64,000 nucleotides of DNA, from positions 1,612,001-1,676,000 of the forward strand of contig NZ_CP107254.1 in assembly GCF_029229925.1 (NCBI RefSeq), in the 5' to 3' direction. Below the pieces are notes generated by a model that saw nothing but the letters and a program-made list of their open reading frames with translations, was not told the DNA's origin and did not search any database. Of this stretch, positions 9,140 through 17,809 are shown in pieces (position 1 is the first letter of the stretch; each line of letters begins with the position of its first letter). This stretch comes from Halorhabdus sp. BNX81 (GTDB lineage: Archaea; Halobacteriota; Halobacteria; Halobacteriales; Haloarculaceae). A program made the translations under genes and the position numbers.

Positions 9140-10033
9140 ATGGCAAACAGCATCGACGGGAACAGAGTGGCACAGTCGATCCGCGACGACCTCGGCGACG
9201 CGATCGGCAAACTCGAGAGCGAAGGCGTGACGCCGACGCTGGCAACGGTATTGATGAGCGACGATCCGGCCAGCGAGACGTACGTCTCGATGAAGCAGGA
9301 CGACTGCGCCGAGGTCGGCATCGAGGCGATCGACGTCGAGATCGATCCCGAGGCACCCGCCGAGGAACTGTTCGACGAGATCGATCGACTCAACGCCGAC
9401 GAGACCGTCAACGGCATCCTCGTCCAGATGCCGGTCCCCGATCACGTCGACAAGCAGTCCGTTCTCCGTCGAATCGACCCCGAGAAAGACGTCGACGGGT
9501 TCCACCCCGAGAACGTCGGTCGACTGGTCGCGGGCGACGCCCGATACAAACCCTGTACGCCTCACGGTATCCAGATGCTGCTTGATGATGCCGGCGTCGA
9601 TCCCGAGGGCAAGGACGCGGTAATCGTCGGCCGGTCGGACATCGTCGGCAAGCCGATGGCGAATCTCCTCCTTCAGAAAGCGGACGGCGGCAACGCGACC
9701 GTGACCGTTTGTCATTCCAGGACCGATGACCTCGCGGCGAAAACCCGCGAGGCGGACATCGTCGTTGCGGCCGCGGGCGTCCCGGAAATGATCGACGGCG
9801 ACATGCTCACCGAAGGCGTGACGGTCATCGACGTTGGGATCAACCGTGTCGATGCGGACACCGAGAAGGGCTACGAACTGGTCGGCGACGTCGATTTCGA
9901 CAGCGCAGCGGGGAAAGCAAGCGCGATCACGCCGGTCCCCGGCGGTGTCGGGCCGATGACGCGGGCGATGTTGTTGTATAACACTGTCAAAGCCGCTGGC
10001 CTCCAGCACAACGTCGACGTGACGCTTCCCTGA
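9140..10033 (+). CDS. folD: Bifunctional methylene-THF dehydrogenase / methenyl-THF cyclohydrolase
   Basis: 297 residues, normal FolD length. The catalytic Lys region YVSMKQDDCAEVGI, the NGILVQMPVPDHV stretch, the PCTPHGIQMLL motif and the NADP-binding GRSDIVGKPMANLL are all present, and the chain ends with the conserved TPVPGGVGPMTRAML. The enzyme oxidises methylene-THF and hydrolyses methenyl-THF to formyl-THF. With glyA upstream and thyX elsewhere in the window it completes a short folate one-carbon route. A TTTAT TATA box about 30 nt upstream of the ATG predicts a leaderless transcript. Confidence 0.97.
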   Translation: MANSIDGNRVAQSIRDDLGDAIGKLESEGVTPTLATVLMSDDPASETYVSMKQDDCAEVGIEAIDVEIDPEAPAEELFDEIDRLNADETVNGILVQMPVPDHVDKQSVLRRIDPEKDVDGFHPENVGRLVAGDARYKPCTPHGIQMLLDDAGVDPEGKDAVIVGRSDIVGKPMANLLLQKADGGNATVTVCHSRTDDLAAKTREADIVVAAAGVPEMIDGDMLTEGVTVIDVGINRVDADTEKGYELVGDVDFDSAAGKASAITPVPGGVGPMTRAMLLYNTVKAAGLQHNVDVTLP

Positions 10034-10052
10034 GCAGCAGACTGCATACGCG

Positions 10053-10772
10053 CTATCGCTCCGGATCGAGTTCCGTAAGCCGGTCACGGGCGCGGTCGAG
10101 CGCGTCCGGATCATCCTCGATCAGGTAGGCACCGACTGCCCGGGCGGCCTCGATCAGCGCTTCAGCCCGCTCAGGTGGGATATCCCCGTCGAGAGCAGCC
10201 ACCCGTGCCCGGTGATCTTCAACGCTGCCGAGGACGGTTCGGGCCTGGTCGTCGGGTTCGTCTTCGAGATACTGACGGAGGTCTCGCCGATAGTCCTCGA
10301 CCGTCGCGGCGGCAGCGAGCCCCCGATGAGGAATCAGCGAGTCGGGCACCGACGACGGGTCCGGTCGCGTTCCCGATTGTGCCCCGTCCAGCAGTGCGAG
10401 CAAGTGATGCTGCGCGGCCTCGGTAACGTCCATCGATCGGGCGATGGCCCGGCCGACGTGTTTGAGTTCCATCGTCGCGACGAACTGCTCCGAAAGGGGC
10501 TGGAGTTTCCCTGCGTCGATGAATCCATGAAGGCGGACGAACTCGGATGCGCTCTCGGCGGCGCGGGTCGCGACCGTCCCGATCGGCTCAGAATCGACCG
10601 CCGCACGAGCGTGTCTCAGGTCAAGTGAGACTGGACTGGCAGTGTGGCGCGTCCGCTCGTCGACGCCGACGCTGCGTAGGCTGCCACAGTCGGGACACTC
10701 GACACTGCCCGTCTCGTAGTACGTCCACCGACGACCACAGTTTTGACACTCGCGTTCGCCACGAATCCGCAT
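10053..10772 (-). CDS. Zinc-ribbon protein of unknown function
   Basis: 239 residues. The N-terminus has a rubredoxin/TFIIB-type zinc ribbon: C9 and C12 (CQNC), then C27 and C30 (CPDC). The remaining ~200 residues are predicted mostly helical, with several amphipathic stretches (ATRAAESASEFVRLHGF, then GRAIARSMDVTEAAQHHLL) and an acidic C-terminus. It resembles conserved haloarchaeal proteins annotated only by zinc-ribbon domains (possibly DUF7117). The gene runs tail to tail with folD, 19 bp apart. A role in nucleic-acid binding is plausible from the ribbon but not shown. Confidence 0.75.
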   Translation of the reverse strand: MRIRGERECQNCGRRWTYYETGSVECPDCGSLRSVGVDERTRHTASPVSLDLRHARAAVDSEPIGTVATRAAESASEFVRLHGFIDAGKLQPLSEQFVATMELKHVGRAIARSMDVTEAAQHHLLALLDGAQSGTRPDPSSVPDSLIPHRGLAAAATVEDYRRDLRQYLEDEPDDQARTVLGSVEDHRARVAALDGDIPPERAEALIEAARAVGAYLIEDDPDALDRARDRLTELDPER

Positions 10773-10929
10773 ACCTACTCAAGATGCCTCCGAGTATAAA
10801 ACGGGCCTGCTACCTCGACCCGACGCCGAACGACACCGCTGTGTCGCCCGGGGGTCACTGGTTCCCCCGAGCGGCGCTAAATATCGACTGAGGTCGGTAC
10901 TTTTAAGTCCATCCATCGGTGATGTTATG

Positions 10930-11030
10930 ATGACGCTTCGCTTGGAGGGCCGAAGCGTCAGCGGGGACCAATTCAGGGCGGCAAGCGTTCACGCGGGACT
11001 TTTCCCCGCGTGAACTGCTTTCCACTCTTT
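10930..11030 (+). ncRNA. Candidate structured small RNA (about 100 nt)
   Basis: This part of the 503-bp gap between the zinc-ribbon gene and the PadR gene lacks a credible reading frame but is rich in structure. A TATA box CTTTTAAG lies at 10900-10907, predicting a 5' end near 10930. A perfect 10-bp stem follows at once (10931-10940 with 10951-10960, 10-nt loop). A second perfect 11-bp stem is at 10987-10997 with 11005-11015 (7-nt loop), extendable by AAGC/GCTT with one bulged base. The segment closes with a short T run at 11028-11030. No C/D-box pair, SRP or RNase P signature was recognised. The strand is assigned from the TATA position only. Confidence 0.5.
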
Positions 11031-11081
11031 CGATACTCGGAAGCGATGTGTCCGTACCCTGGCCGATCCGATATATTCCTT

Positions 11082-11118
11082 AGACGACTACTCCGGTAAC
11101 GTAACTTACCAGTCGTCT
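11082..11118. repeat. Bipartite inverted repeat upstream of the PadR gene
   Basis: AGACGACT (11082-11089) pairs with AGTCGTCT (11111-11118), and inside them GGTAA (11095-11099) pairs with TTACC (11106-11110). Together they make a 13-bp stem interrupted by a 5-nt one-sided bulge. An AT-rich GATATATTC lies directly before it (from about 11070), so it may be an operator or an RNA hairpin. The remaining ~130 bp to the PadR promoter hold nothing I can identify. Confidence 0.4.
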
Positions 11119-11248
11119 TGACGATACGGGATGGATATGATACCAGTTCACAAGATTTGGGTGATTACTCATATCTATTATCTTTTGAAGAGGTGAGGAT
11201 CGGCGGCAATAGCGACGTGAAAACCGAACGTCTCGGTGAACGAAGCGG

Positions 11249-11258
11249 TATATTTATA
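11249..11258 (+). promoter_or_regulatory. TATA box of the PadR gene
   Basis: TATATTTATA is centred about 25 nt before the tandem ATGs at 11276/11279, the spacing expected for a leaderless haloarchaeal transcript starting at the initiation codon. Confidence 0.6.
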
Positions 11259-11275
11259 CCAACCCGATAATAATC

Positions 11276-11569
11276 ATGATGTGGACTTTACCGATGTACG
11301 ACCTGACAGGATTTCAGCGTGACCTCCTATATGTCATCGCGGGGGAGGAGGAACCGCACGGGCTGGCGATCAAGGATGAGCTTGAAGACTACTACGAGAA
11401 GGAGATCCATCACGGCCGTCTCTATCCCAATCTCGACACGCTTGTTGACAAGGGACTTGTCGAAAAGGGCCAGCGCGATCGGCGGACGAACTACTACAGT
11501 CTAACACGTCGAGGGCGGCGTGAGATCGAAGCACGAAGCGACTGGGAAGACCAATACATCGACCTGTAA
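11276..11569 (+). CDS. PadR-family winged-helix regulator
   Basis: 97 residues, or 96 if the second of two adjacent ATGs is used. The fold is read from FQRDLLYVIAGEEEPHGLAI (helix 1 and turn), the PadR-typical YYEKEIHHGRLYPNLDTLVDKGLVEKG (recognition helix with the conserved RLYPxLdxL pattern) and the wing RRTNYYSLTRRG. It lacks the C-terminal dimerisation helix of long PadR proteins and belongs to the short haloarchaeal type. The target is unknown; the long structured upstream region may contain its operator. Confidence 0.9.
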   Translation: MMWTLPMYDLTGFQRDLLYVIAGEEEPHGLAIKDELEDYYEKEIHHGRLYPNLDTLVDKGLVEKGQRDRRTNYYSLTRRGRREIEARSDWEDQYIDL

Positions 11570-11591
11570 CGGAACCCACCGAACGCCCAGT

Positions 11592-11921
11592 TTAAAACTG
11601 GTAGCGGCGATCGTCCGGGTCGCCTTTCTGGGGGAACTGATTCGCGCTAGTCATCTCGTCGAATGTCATCCCAGAGAGGTATTCGTCGTAGGTGACGTCG
11701 TACCCACTCCGGAGGTGAAAATCGAGCGTCCCGGTCTCGACGGTGCTCTGAAAGAGCATGTGGACGGCACGCCGCAGGAGTTCGTCAGTCGACTCCGGCT
11801 GGAGTGCCGCTTCGAGCATCGCAAGCTCGTTGCGGGTCTCGCGGTCAAGATCAACGGCAATCTCCTCGCCCAGCGCACTGTACTCCGCAGTGACGTCCTC
11901 GGACAGCGCGTCGAGTGTCAT
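11592..11921 (-). CDS. Small haloarchaeal protein of unknown function
   Basis: 109 residues, acidic and soluble. The middle (VDLDRETRNELAMLEAAL, then STDELLRRAVHMLFQ) looks like a helical, possibly ribbon-helix-helix-related DNA-binding or dimerisation region. The C-terminus carries several Tyr residues (SGYDVTYDEYLSGM). I do not recognise a named family. The gene is convergent with the PadR gene and divergent from mutY, with about 130 bp to the mutY start. Confidence 0.65.
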   Translation of the reverse strand: MTLDALSEDVTAEYSALGEEIAVDLDRETRNELAMLEAALQPESTDELLRRAVHMLFQSTVETGTLDFHLRSGYDVTYDEYLSGMTFDEMTSANQFPQKGDPDDRRYQF

Positions 11922-12053
11922 ATCCGAACCTGTCGATGGGTGGGCAAACTCCTTTCGGCTCGGCGGTGGGTGAGAGCGGATGCCGACCGACTCTCGCCGG
12001 GGGAACTGCCGGTGACGCCAGAGGTAAACGCCGGAATTGCCTACGACACGTCG

Positions 12054-12971
12054 ATGAGTGAGGCCGCCGTGAATCTGCCTGCCGACAGAGATTCGATCCA
12101 GCGTGCGCTAATCGAGTGGTACGAGGCCGACCACCGCGAGTACCCCTGGCGCGAGACCGACGACCCGTACGCGATCCTCGTCTCGGAGGTCATGAGCCAG
12201 CAGACCCAGCTCGACCGCGTCGTCGACGCCTGGGCGGACTTCCTCGATCGCTGGCCGACGGCCGCGGACCTGGCGGCCGCCGACCGAGCCGACGTCGTCG
12301 CATTCTGGTCGGGACACAGCCTCGGGTACAACAACCGGGCGAAGTACCTCCACGAGGCGGCAAGCCAGGTCGTCGAGGACTATAACGGCGAGTTTCCGGA
12401 CACTCCCGACGAACTGTCCGAACTCATGGGCGTCGGTCCCTACACCGCCAACGCGGTCGCGAGCTTCGCGTTCAACAACGGCGACGCCGTCGTCGATACC
12501 AACGTCAAGCGCGTGCTGTATCGTGCCTTCTCGATCCCCGACGATGACGCAGTGTTTGAGGACGCCGCGAGCACGCTCATGCCCGGCGGGGAGTCCCGGG
12601 TCTGGAACAACGCGATCATGGAACTGGGCGGCGTGGCCTGTGAGAAGACGCCGCGCTGTGACGAGGCGGGCTGTCCCTGGCGGGAGTGGTGTGACGCCTA
12701 CGCGAGCGGCGACTTCACCGCGCCGGATGTCCCGACTCAGCCGAGTTTCGAAGGGAGTCGGCGACAGATGCGGGGGCGGGTGATCGCCGCGTTAAAGGAA
12801 CACGATGACCTCGCGATCGATGACCTCGGGCCGAAAGTGCGGGTCGATTACGCGCCGGAGGGCGAGTACGGCCGCGAGTGGCTTCGAGATCTCCTCGAAG
12901 ATCTGACTGACGATGGACTCGTCGAGACGAGTCAAAAAAGTGGCGAGACCGTGGCCCGTCTACGGCGATGA
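12054..12971 (+). CDS. mutY: A/G-specific adenine DNA glycosylase
   Basis: 305 residues. It removes adenine mispaired with 8-oxoguanine. Residues 30-60 contain the catalytic Glu region SEVMSQQTQ (E45). A helix-hairpin-helix (ELMGVGPYTANAVASFA) is followed by the catalytic Asp in VVDTNVKRV (D148). The Fe-S cluster cysteines are C196, C202, C207 and C213, spacing x5-x4-x5 rather than the classical x6-x2-x5. Where bacterial MutY has a NUDIX-like 8-oxoG recognition domain, this protein has about 85 residues resembling a winged helix (MRGRVIAALKEHDDLAIDDL). The ATG at 12054 is chosen because residues before it do not look like coding sequence. Confidence 0.93.
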   Translation: MSEAAVNLPADRDSIQRALIEWYEADHREYPWRETDDPYAILVSEVMSQQTQLDRVVDAWADFLDRWPTAADLAAADRADVVAFWSGHSLGYNNRAKYLHEAASQVVEDYNGEFPDTPDELSELMGVGPYTANAVASFAFNNGDAVVDTNVKRVLYRAFSIPDDDAVFEDAASTLMPGGESRVWNNAIMELGGVACEKTPRCDEAGCPWREWCDAYASGDFTAPDVPTQPSFEGSRRQMRGRVIAALKEHDDLAIDDLGPKVRVDYAPEGEYGREWLRDLLEDLTDDGLVETSQKSGETVARLRR

Positions 12972-12985
12972 GCCTTCGTGGGGGT

Positions 12986-14902
<1,917 letters not shown>

Positions 14903-15014
14903 TCTGGGTCAGAGAGACGCCCCTCTCTCCGAGCAGGCCCCCGTTAACACTTTCGCGACTCGTAGCCGCAGAATCACGAGCAATCGACCGGTTGAGGGGC
15001 GGAGACGAGAACAC

Positions 15015-15278
15015 CTACATCGACATGAAGTCGACGCCGTCGATGTCGAGGCCCATCTCGCCGTCCCCGCGATCCCAGTCGTACTCGTTGCGGATGATCG
15101 CACAGAGCGTCTCGCGGGGTTGATCACTGTTTTCGACCACAGAGTCGGTCCGCTCCAGATATTTTCGTACTGTAGTCCGGGAGAGGTCGAGCGCCTCGGC
15201 GATCTCCGATCGGGTGGCACCGCGGGCTGCCCGGAAGACGATATCGGCGCGCGTCGCGTCGTCGATGGCCGCCGGCAT
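15015..15278 (-). CDS. Small helix-turn-helix protein
   Basis: 87 residues. A helix-turn-helix fills residues ~8-40: ADIVFRAARGATRSEIAEAL, then DLSRTTVRKYLER, of the resolvase/Trp-repressor-like type. The C-terminal half is short, acidic and unstructured-looking, ending DFMSM. The ATG at 15278 lies within an 18-bp palindrome (15275-15292; separate entry), which suggests autoregulation. It is divergent from ilvE (about 140 bp apart), so control of ilvE is possible but untested. Longer in-frame starts would overlap ilvE and are rejected. Confidence 0.7.
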   Translation of the reverse strand: MPAAIDDATRADIVFRAARGATRSEIAEALDLSRTTVRKYLERTDSVVENSDQPRETLCAIIRNEYDWDRGDGEMGLDIDGVDFMSM

Positions 15279-15292
15279 GGATATATCTATGC
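15275..15292. promoter_or_regulatory. Palindrome over the start codon of the small HTH gene
   Basis: GCATGGATATATCTATGC pairs in 8 of 9 symmetric positions and includes the complement of the ATG at 15278. It is a candidate operator for the HTH protein encoded there; it could also hold the core promoter of the divergent side. Confidence 0.35.
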
Positions 15293-15419
15293 AATACGAA
15301 CAGATAACGGCGTCGAAGTCCGGATTCGAGGCCGATATTCGGCCCATTTCCCACCCGTATCTACGCAATTTGGGCAGATAGCCGAAATTACTTTCATCCA
15401 TTCGGGATTCGCCACGGGC

Positions 15420-16397
15420 ATGGCAGACGGGACAGGTCCGACTGGCTTCGAGGCAAAACGCGAGACGAACGACGCCCTTGACACCATCTGGATGGACGGG
15501 GAGTTCCGACCCTGGGAAGAGGCGACGATCCACGTCCTCGCACACGCGCTGCACTACGGGACGAGCGTCTTCGAAGGAGTCCGCTGTTACGAGACAGCCG
15601 ACGGGCCGGCGCTGTTCCGGTGGGACGCCCACCTGGATCGCCTCTATGATTCGGCCGCCGTCTACGATCTGGATATCGGGTTCGACCCCGAGGAGTTGAC
15701 AGCGGCGACAATTGAGCTGATCAAACGCCAGCAGCTCGATTCGGGTTACGTCCGGCCGATCGTCTTCTACGGCTACGACCGGCTGGGCGTGAGTCCGACG
15801 ACGCCGACGAGGGTCCCCGAGCGGGTCGCGATTGCCGCCTGGCCGTGGGAATCATACCTGGGAGAGTCGGCCCTCGAGGACGGGATCGACGCCGGCGTCT
15901 CCTCGTGGCGAAAGTACGGCCACGACGCGATCCCGCCGACGGCGAAGACCACCGGCGCGTACGTCAACGGCGTGCTCGCGACCGACGAAGCGGCGCGCAA
16001 CGGCTACGACGAGGCGATCGTCCTCAACGGCGAGGGCAACGTCGCCGAGGGCCCCGGCGAGAACCTCTTTCTCGTCGACGACGGCGAGGTCTACACCCCC
16101 GGACTCGCCGAGGCCGCGCTCAATGGAGTTACCCGGCGGAGCGTCATCGAACTCGCTCGCCAAGCGGGATACACCGTCCACGACGACGCCCGGATCGGCC
16201 GCGGCGAACTCTATACGGCGGACGAACTGTTCTTCACCGGGACGGCGGCCGAAGTGACGCCGATCCGGTCGGTCGACGGCGTCGAGATCGGCGGGGGATC
16301 GAAGGGGCCGGTGACCGACGACCTGCAAACCCGCTTTTTCGATCTCGTGTCGGGACCGATCGCCGATCACGAGGGGTGGTTCACGCGCGTGCGCTGA
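15420..16397 (+). CDS. ilvE: Branched-chain amino acid aminotransferase
   Basis: 325 residues, class IV PLP aminotransferase that interconverts branched-chain 2-oxo acids and Leu/Ile/Val with glutamate. The PLP lysine is K176 in TAKTTGAYVNG. HALHYGTSVFEGVRCY, the EGPGENLF loop and FTGTAAEVTPIRSVDG are IlvE signatures, and D-amino acid transaminase or ADC lyase is less likely because of the FEGVRCY segment. The ATG at 15420 gives the usual N-terminus with DTIWMDGEF close to the start. Confidence 0.94.
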   Translation: MADGTGPTGFEAKRETNDALDTIWMDGEFRPWEEATIHVLAHALHYGTSVFEGVRCYETADGPALFRWDAHLDRLYDSAAVYDLDIGFDPEELTAATIELIKRQQLDSGYVRPIVFYGYDRLGVSPTTPTRVPERVAIAAWPWESYLGESALEDGIDAGVSSWRKYGHDAIPPTAKTTGAYVNGVLATDEAARNGYDEAIVLNGEGNVAEGPGENLFLVDDGEVYTPGLAEAALNGVTRRSVIELARQAGYTVHDDARIGRGELYTADELFFTGTAAEVTPIRSVDGVEIGGGSKGPVTDDLQTRFFDLVSGPIADHEGWFTRVR

Positions 16398-16487
16398 CTC
16401 CAAGCCGGTGGTTCGCGTCGCGTTCCGATCGCAGCATCCCGTTCGCAACCACGAAAAACTATCACGCACGCGTCAGTGAGAGACACC

Positions 16488-17066
16488 ATGAGCGAGACGC
16501 ACGTCGTCGGGATCTGCGGCAGTCTGAGAGACGGCAGTTATACCCGAAAATCACTCCGAATCGCGCTCGAAGCGGCCGAAAACGCCGGCGCAAGCACGGA
16601 ACTGCTCGACCTCCGGGAGTGGGAGTTGCCGGTGCTCGACGCTGACGCGGACGACGCGGGCGAGGCCGACGCGTTTCGCGATCGGGTGCGGGCAGCGGAC
16701 GCGGTACTCCTGGGGACGCCGGTCTATCATGGCTCGTTCAGCGCGCCGCTGAAGAACGCCCTGGATTACTGTGGGTTCGACGAGTTCGAGCACACGACCA
16801 TCGGCCTACTCGCCGTCGCCGGCGGGCGCTTCCCGATCACCGCCCTCGAACATCTCCGGACGGTCGGGCGCTCGCTGGACGCCTGGGTCATCCCACACCA
16901 GGTCGCGATCCCGCGCGCGTCGAGTGCCTACGAGGATGGTGACCTCGTCGACGAGGAACTCCGGGAGTGGATCGAAGTGCTTGGCCGTGAGGCCGTCGAG
17001 TACGCCCACATCGAGCCGGATCCCGCGTCCTTCGAGAGCGGCGAGAACGTTGGTGCCGACGATTAA
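16488..17066 (+). CDS. NADPH-dependent FMN reductase-like flavoprotein
   Basis: 192 residues, flavodoxin-like fold. The N-terminal GICGSLRDGSYTRKSLRIAL contains the FMN phosphate-binding loop of the SsuE/ArsH/chromate reductase superfamily, and LLGTPVYHGSFSAPLKNALDY is the second flavin-binding motif. The third, LLAVAGGRFP, is also present. Substrate specificity (free flavin, quinone, azo dye, chromate) cannot be read from sequence. The ATG at 16488 is preferred to the GTG four codons upstream. Confidence 0.9.
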   Translation: MSETHVVGICGSLRDGSYTRKSLRIALEAAENAGASTELLDLREWELPVLDADADDAGEADAFRDRVRAADAVLLGTPVYHGSFSAPLKNALDYCGFDEFEHTTIGLLAVAGGRFPITALEHLRTVGRSLDAWVIPHQVAIPRASSAYEDGDLVDEELREWIEVLGREAVEYAHIEPDPASFESGENVGADD

Positions 17067-17151
17067 GTAATCCATCCGGTTCGAGGGTCGCCGACCCGAG
17101 CACCTTGACGGGACCCAAACCGACAAAGCCCCCGGAGGACAACGACTGGTC

Positions 17152-17736
17152 GTGACGCAGTGGGTCGATCCGGCAGGGCACGGTCGCGAACGCGGACCGG
17201 TCGGGTTGTTCCGGGCGTGGATCGGGATACTGACCACGCCGCGCAAGTTCTTCCGGCAGGCTGTCGCGCCGGGCGATCAGGCACCGGGGCTGGTGTTTCT
17301 GGCCGTCGTCGTTGCGATCGAGGAGAGCGTGCGGTACGTGCTGGTCCCGGGTGCGGCGCCAGTCGTGGGAAACCGTCCGGTGGCGACGGCTGTGCTGGCT
17401 GTCCTGGTGACAGTCGTCCTGATCGCGCCGACTGGACTCCACCTGCTGGCGGCGATCCAGACCGTCCTGCTGTGGCCGGTGGCGGCGGATCGCGCGGGCA
17501 TCAGCGAGACCGTTCAGGTACTCGCGTACGCCACTGCCCCCTGTGTGGTAGCTGGGGTGCCGTGGCCCCCTCTTCAGGTAGTAGCTGCCGGGTACGGCTC
17601 CCTGCTGTTGATCCTCGGCCTGTCGACAGTACACGATGTCAGTTACGTGGAAGGGACACTCACGGGCGTGATCCCCGTGGTGCTGCTGTATGGCGTCGCC
17701 TTCGGTGGGTTCGATGCGCTGAGCGCCGTCGTCTGA
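17152..17736 (+). CDS. YIP1-family membrane protein
   Basis: 194 residues, GTG start. A conserved N-terminal amphipathic segment (RAWIGILTTPRKFFRQAV) is followed by four or five hydrophobic helices with the last near the C-terminus. The 'P-x-x-F-F' motif ahead of the first helix and the spacing of helices match prokaryotic YIP1-domain proteins. The function in archaea is not established. It is followed after 73 bp by the S1/DHH protein on the same strand. Confidence 0.7.
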   Translation: MTQWVDPAGHGRERGPVGLFRAWIGILTTPRKFFRQAVAPGDQAPGLVFLAVVVAIEESVRYVLVPGAAPVVGNRPVATAVLAVLVTVVLIAPTGLHLLAAIQTVLLWPVAADRAGISETVQVLAYATAPCVVAGVPWPPLQVVAAGYGSLLLILGLSTVHDVSYVEGTLTGVIPVVLLYGVAFGGFDALSAVV

Positions 17737-17809
17737 GCGGTGGTCTTCGACAATCAGGGCCAGCGACGTTTCGACAACCGTTTTAGGCCGGACCCGTTTG
17801 CTCACATCA

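Noticed and set aside
10921..10980. Box C/D guide RNA
   Set aside because: An ATGATGA C-box-like sequence is present at 10927, but no matching D box (CTGA) at a suitable distance was found, and the long stems do not fit the class.
17080..17110. tRNA-like GGTTCGAG segment after the FMN reductase gene
   Set aside because: No acceptor stem, anticodon arm or D arm can be drawn around it.
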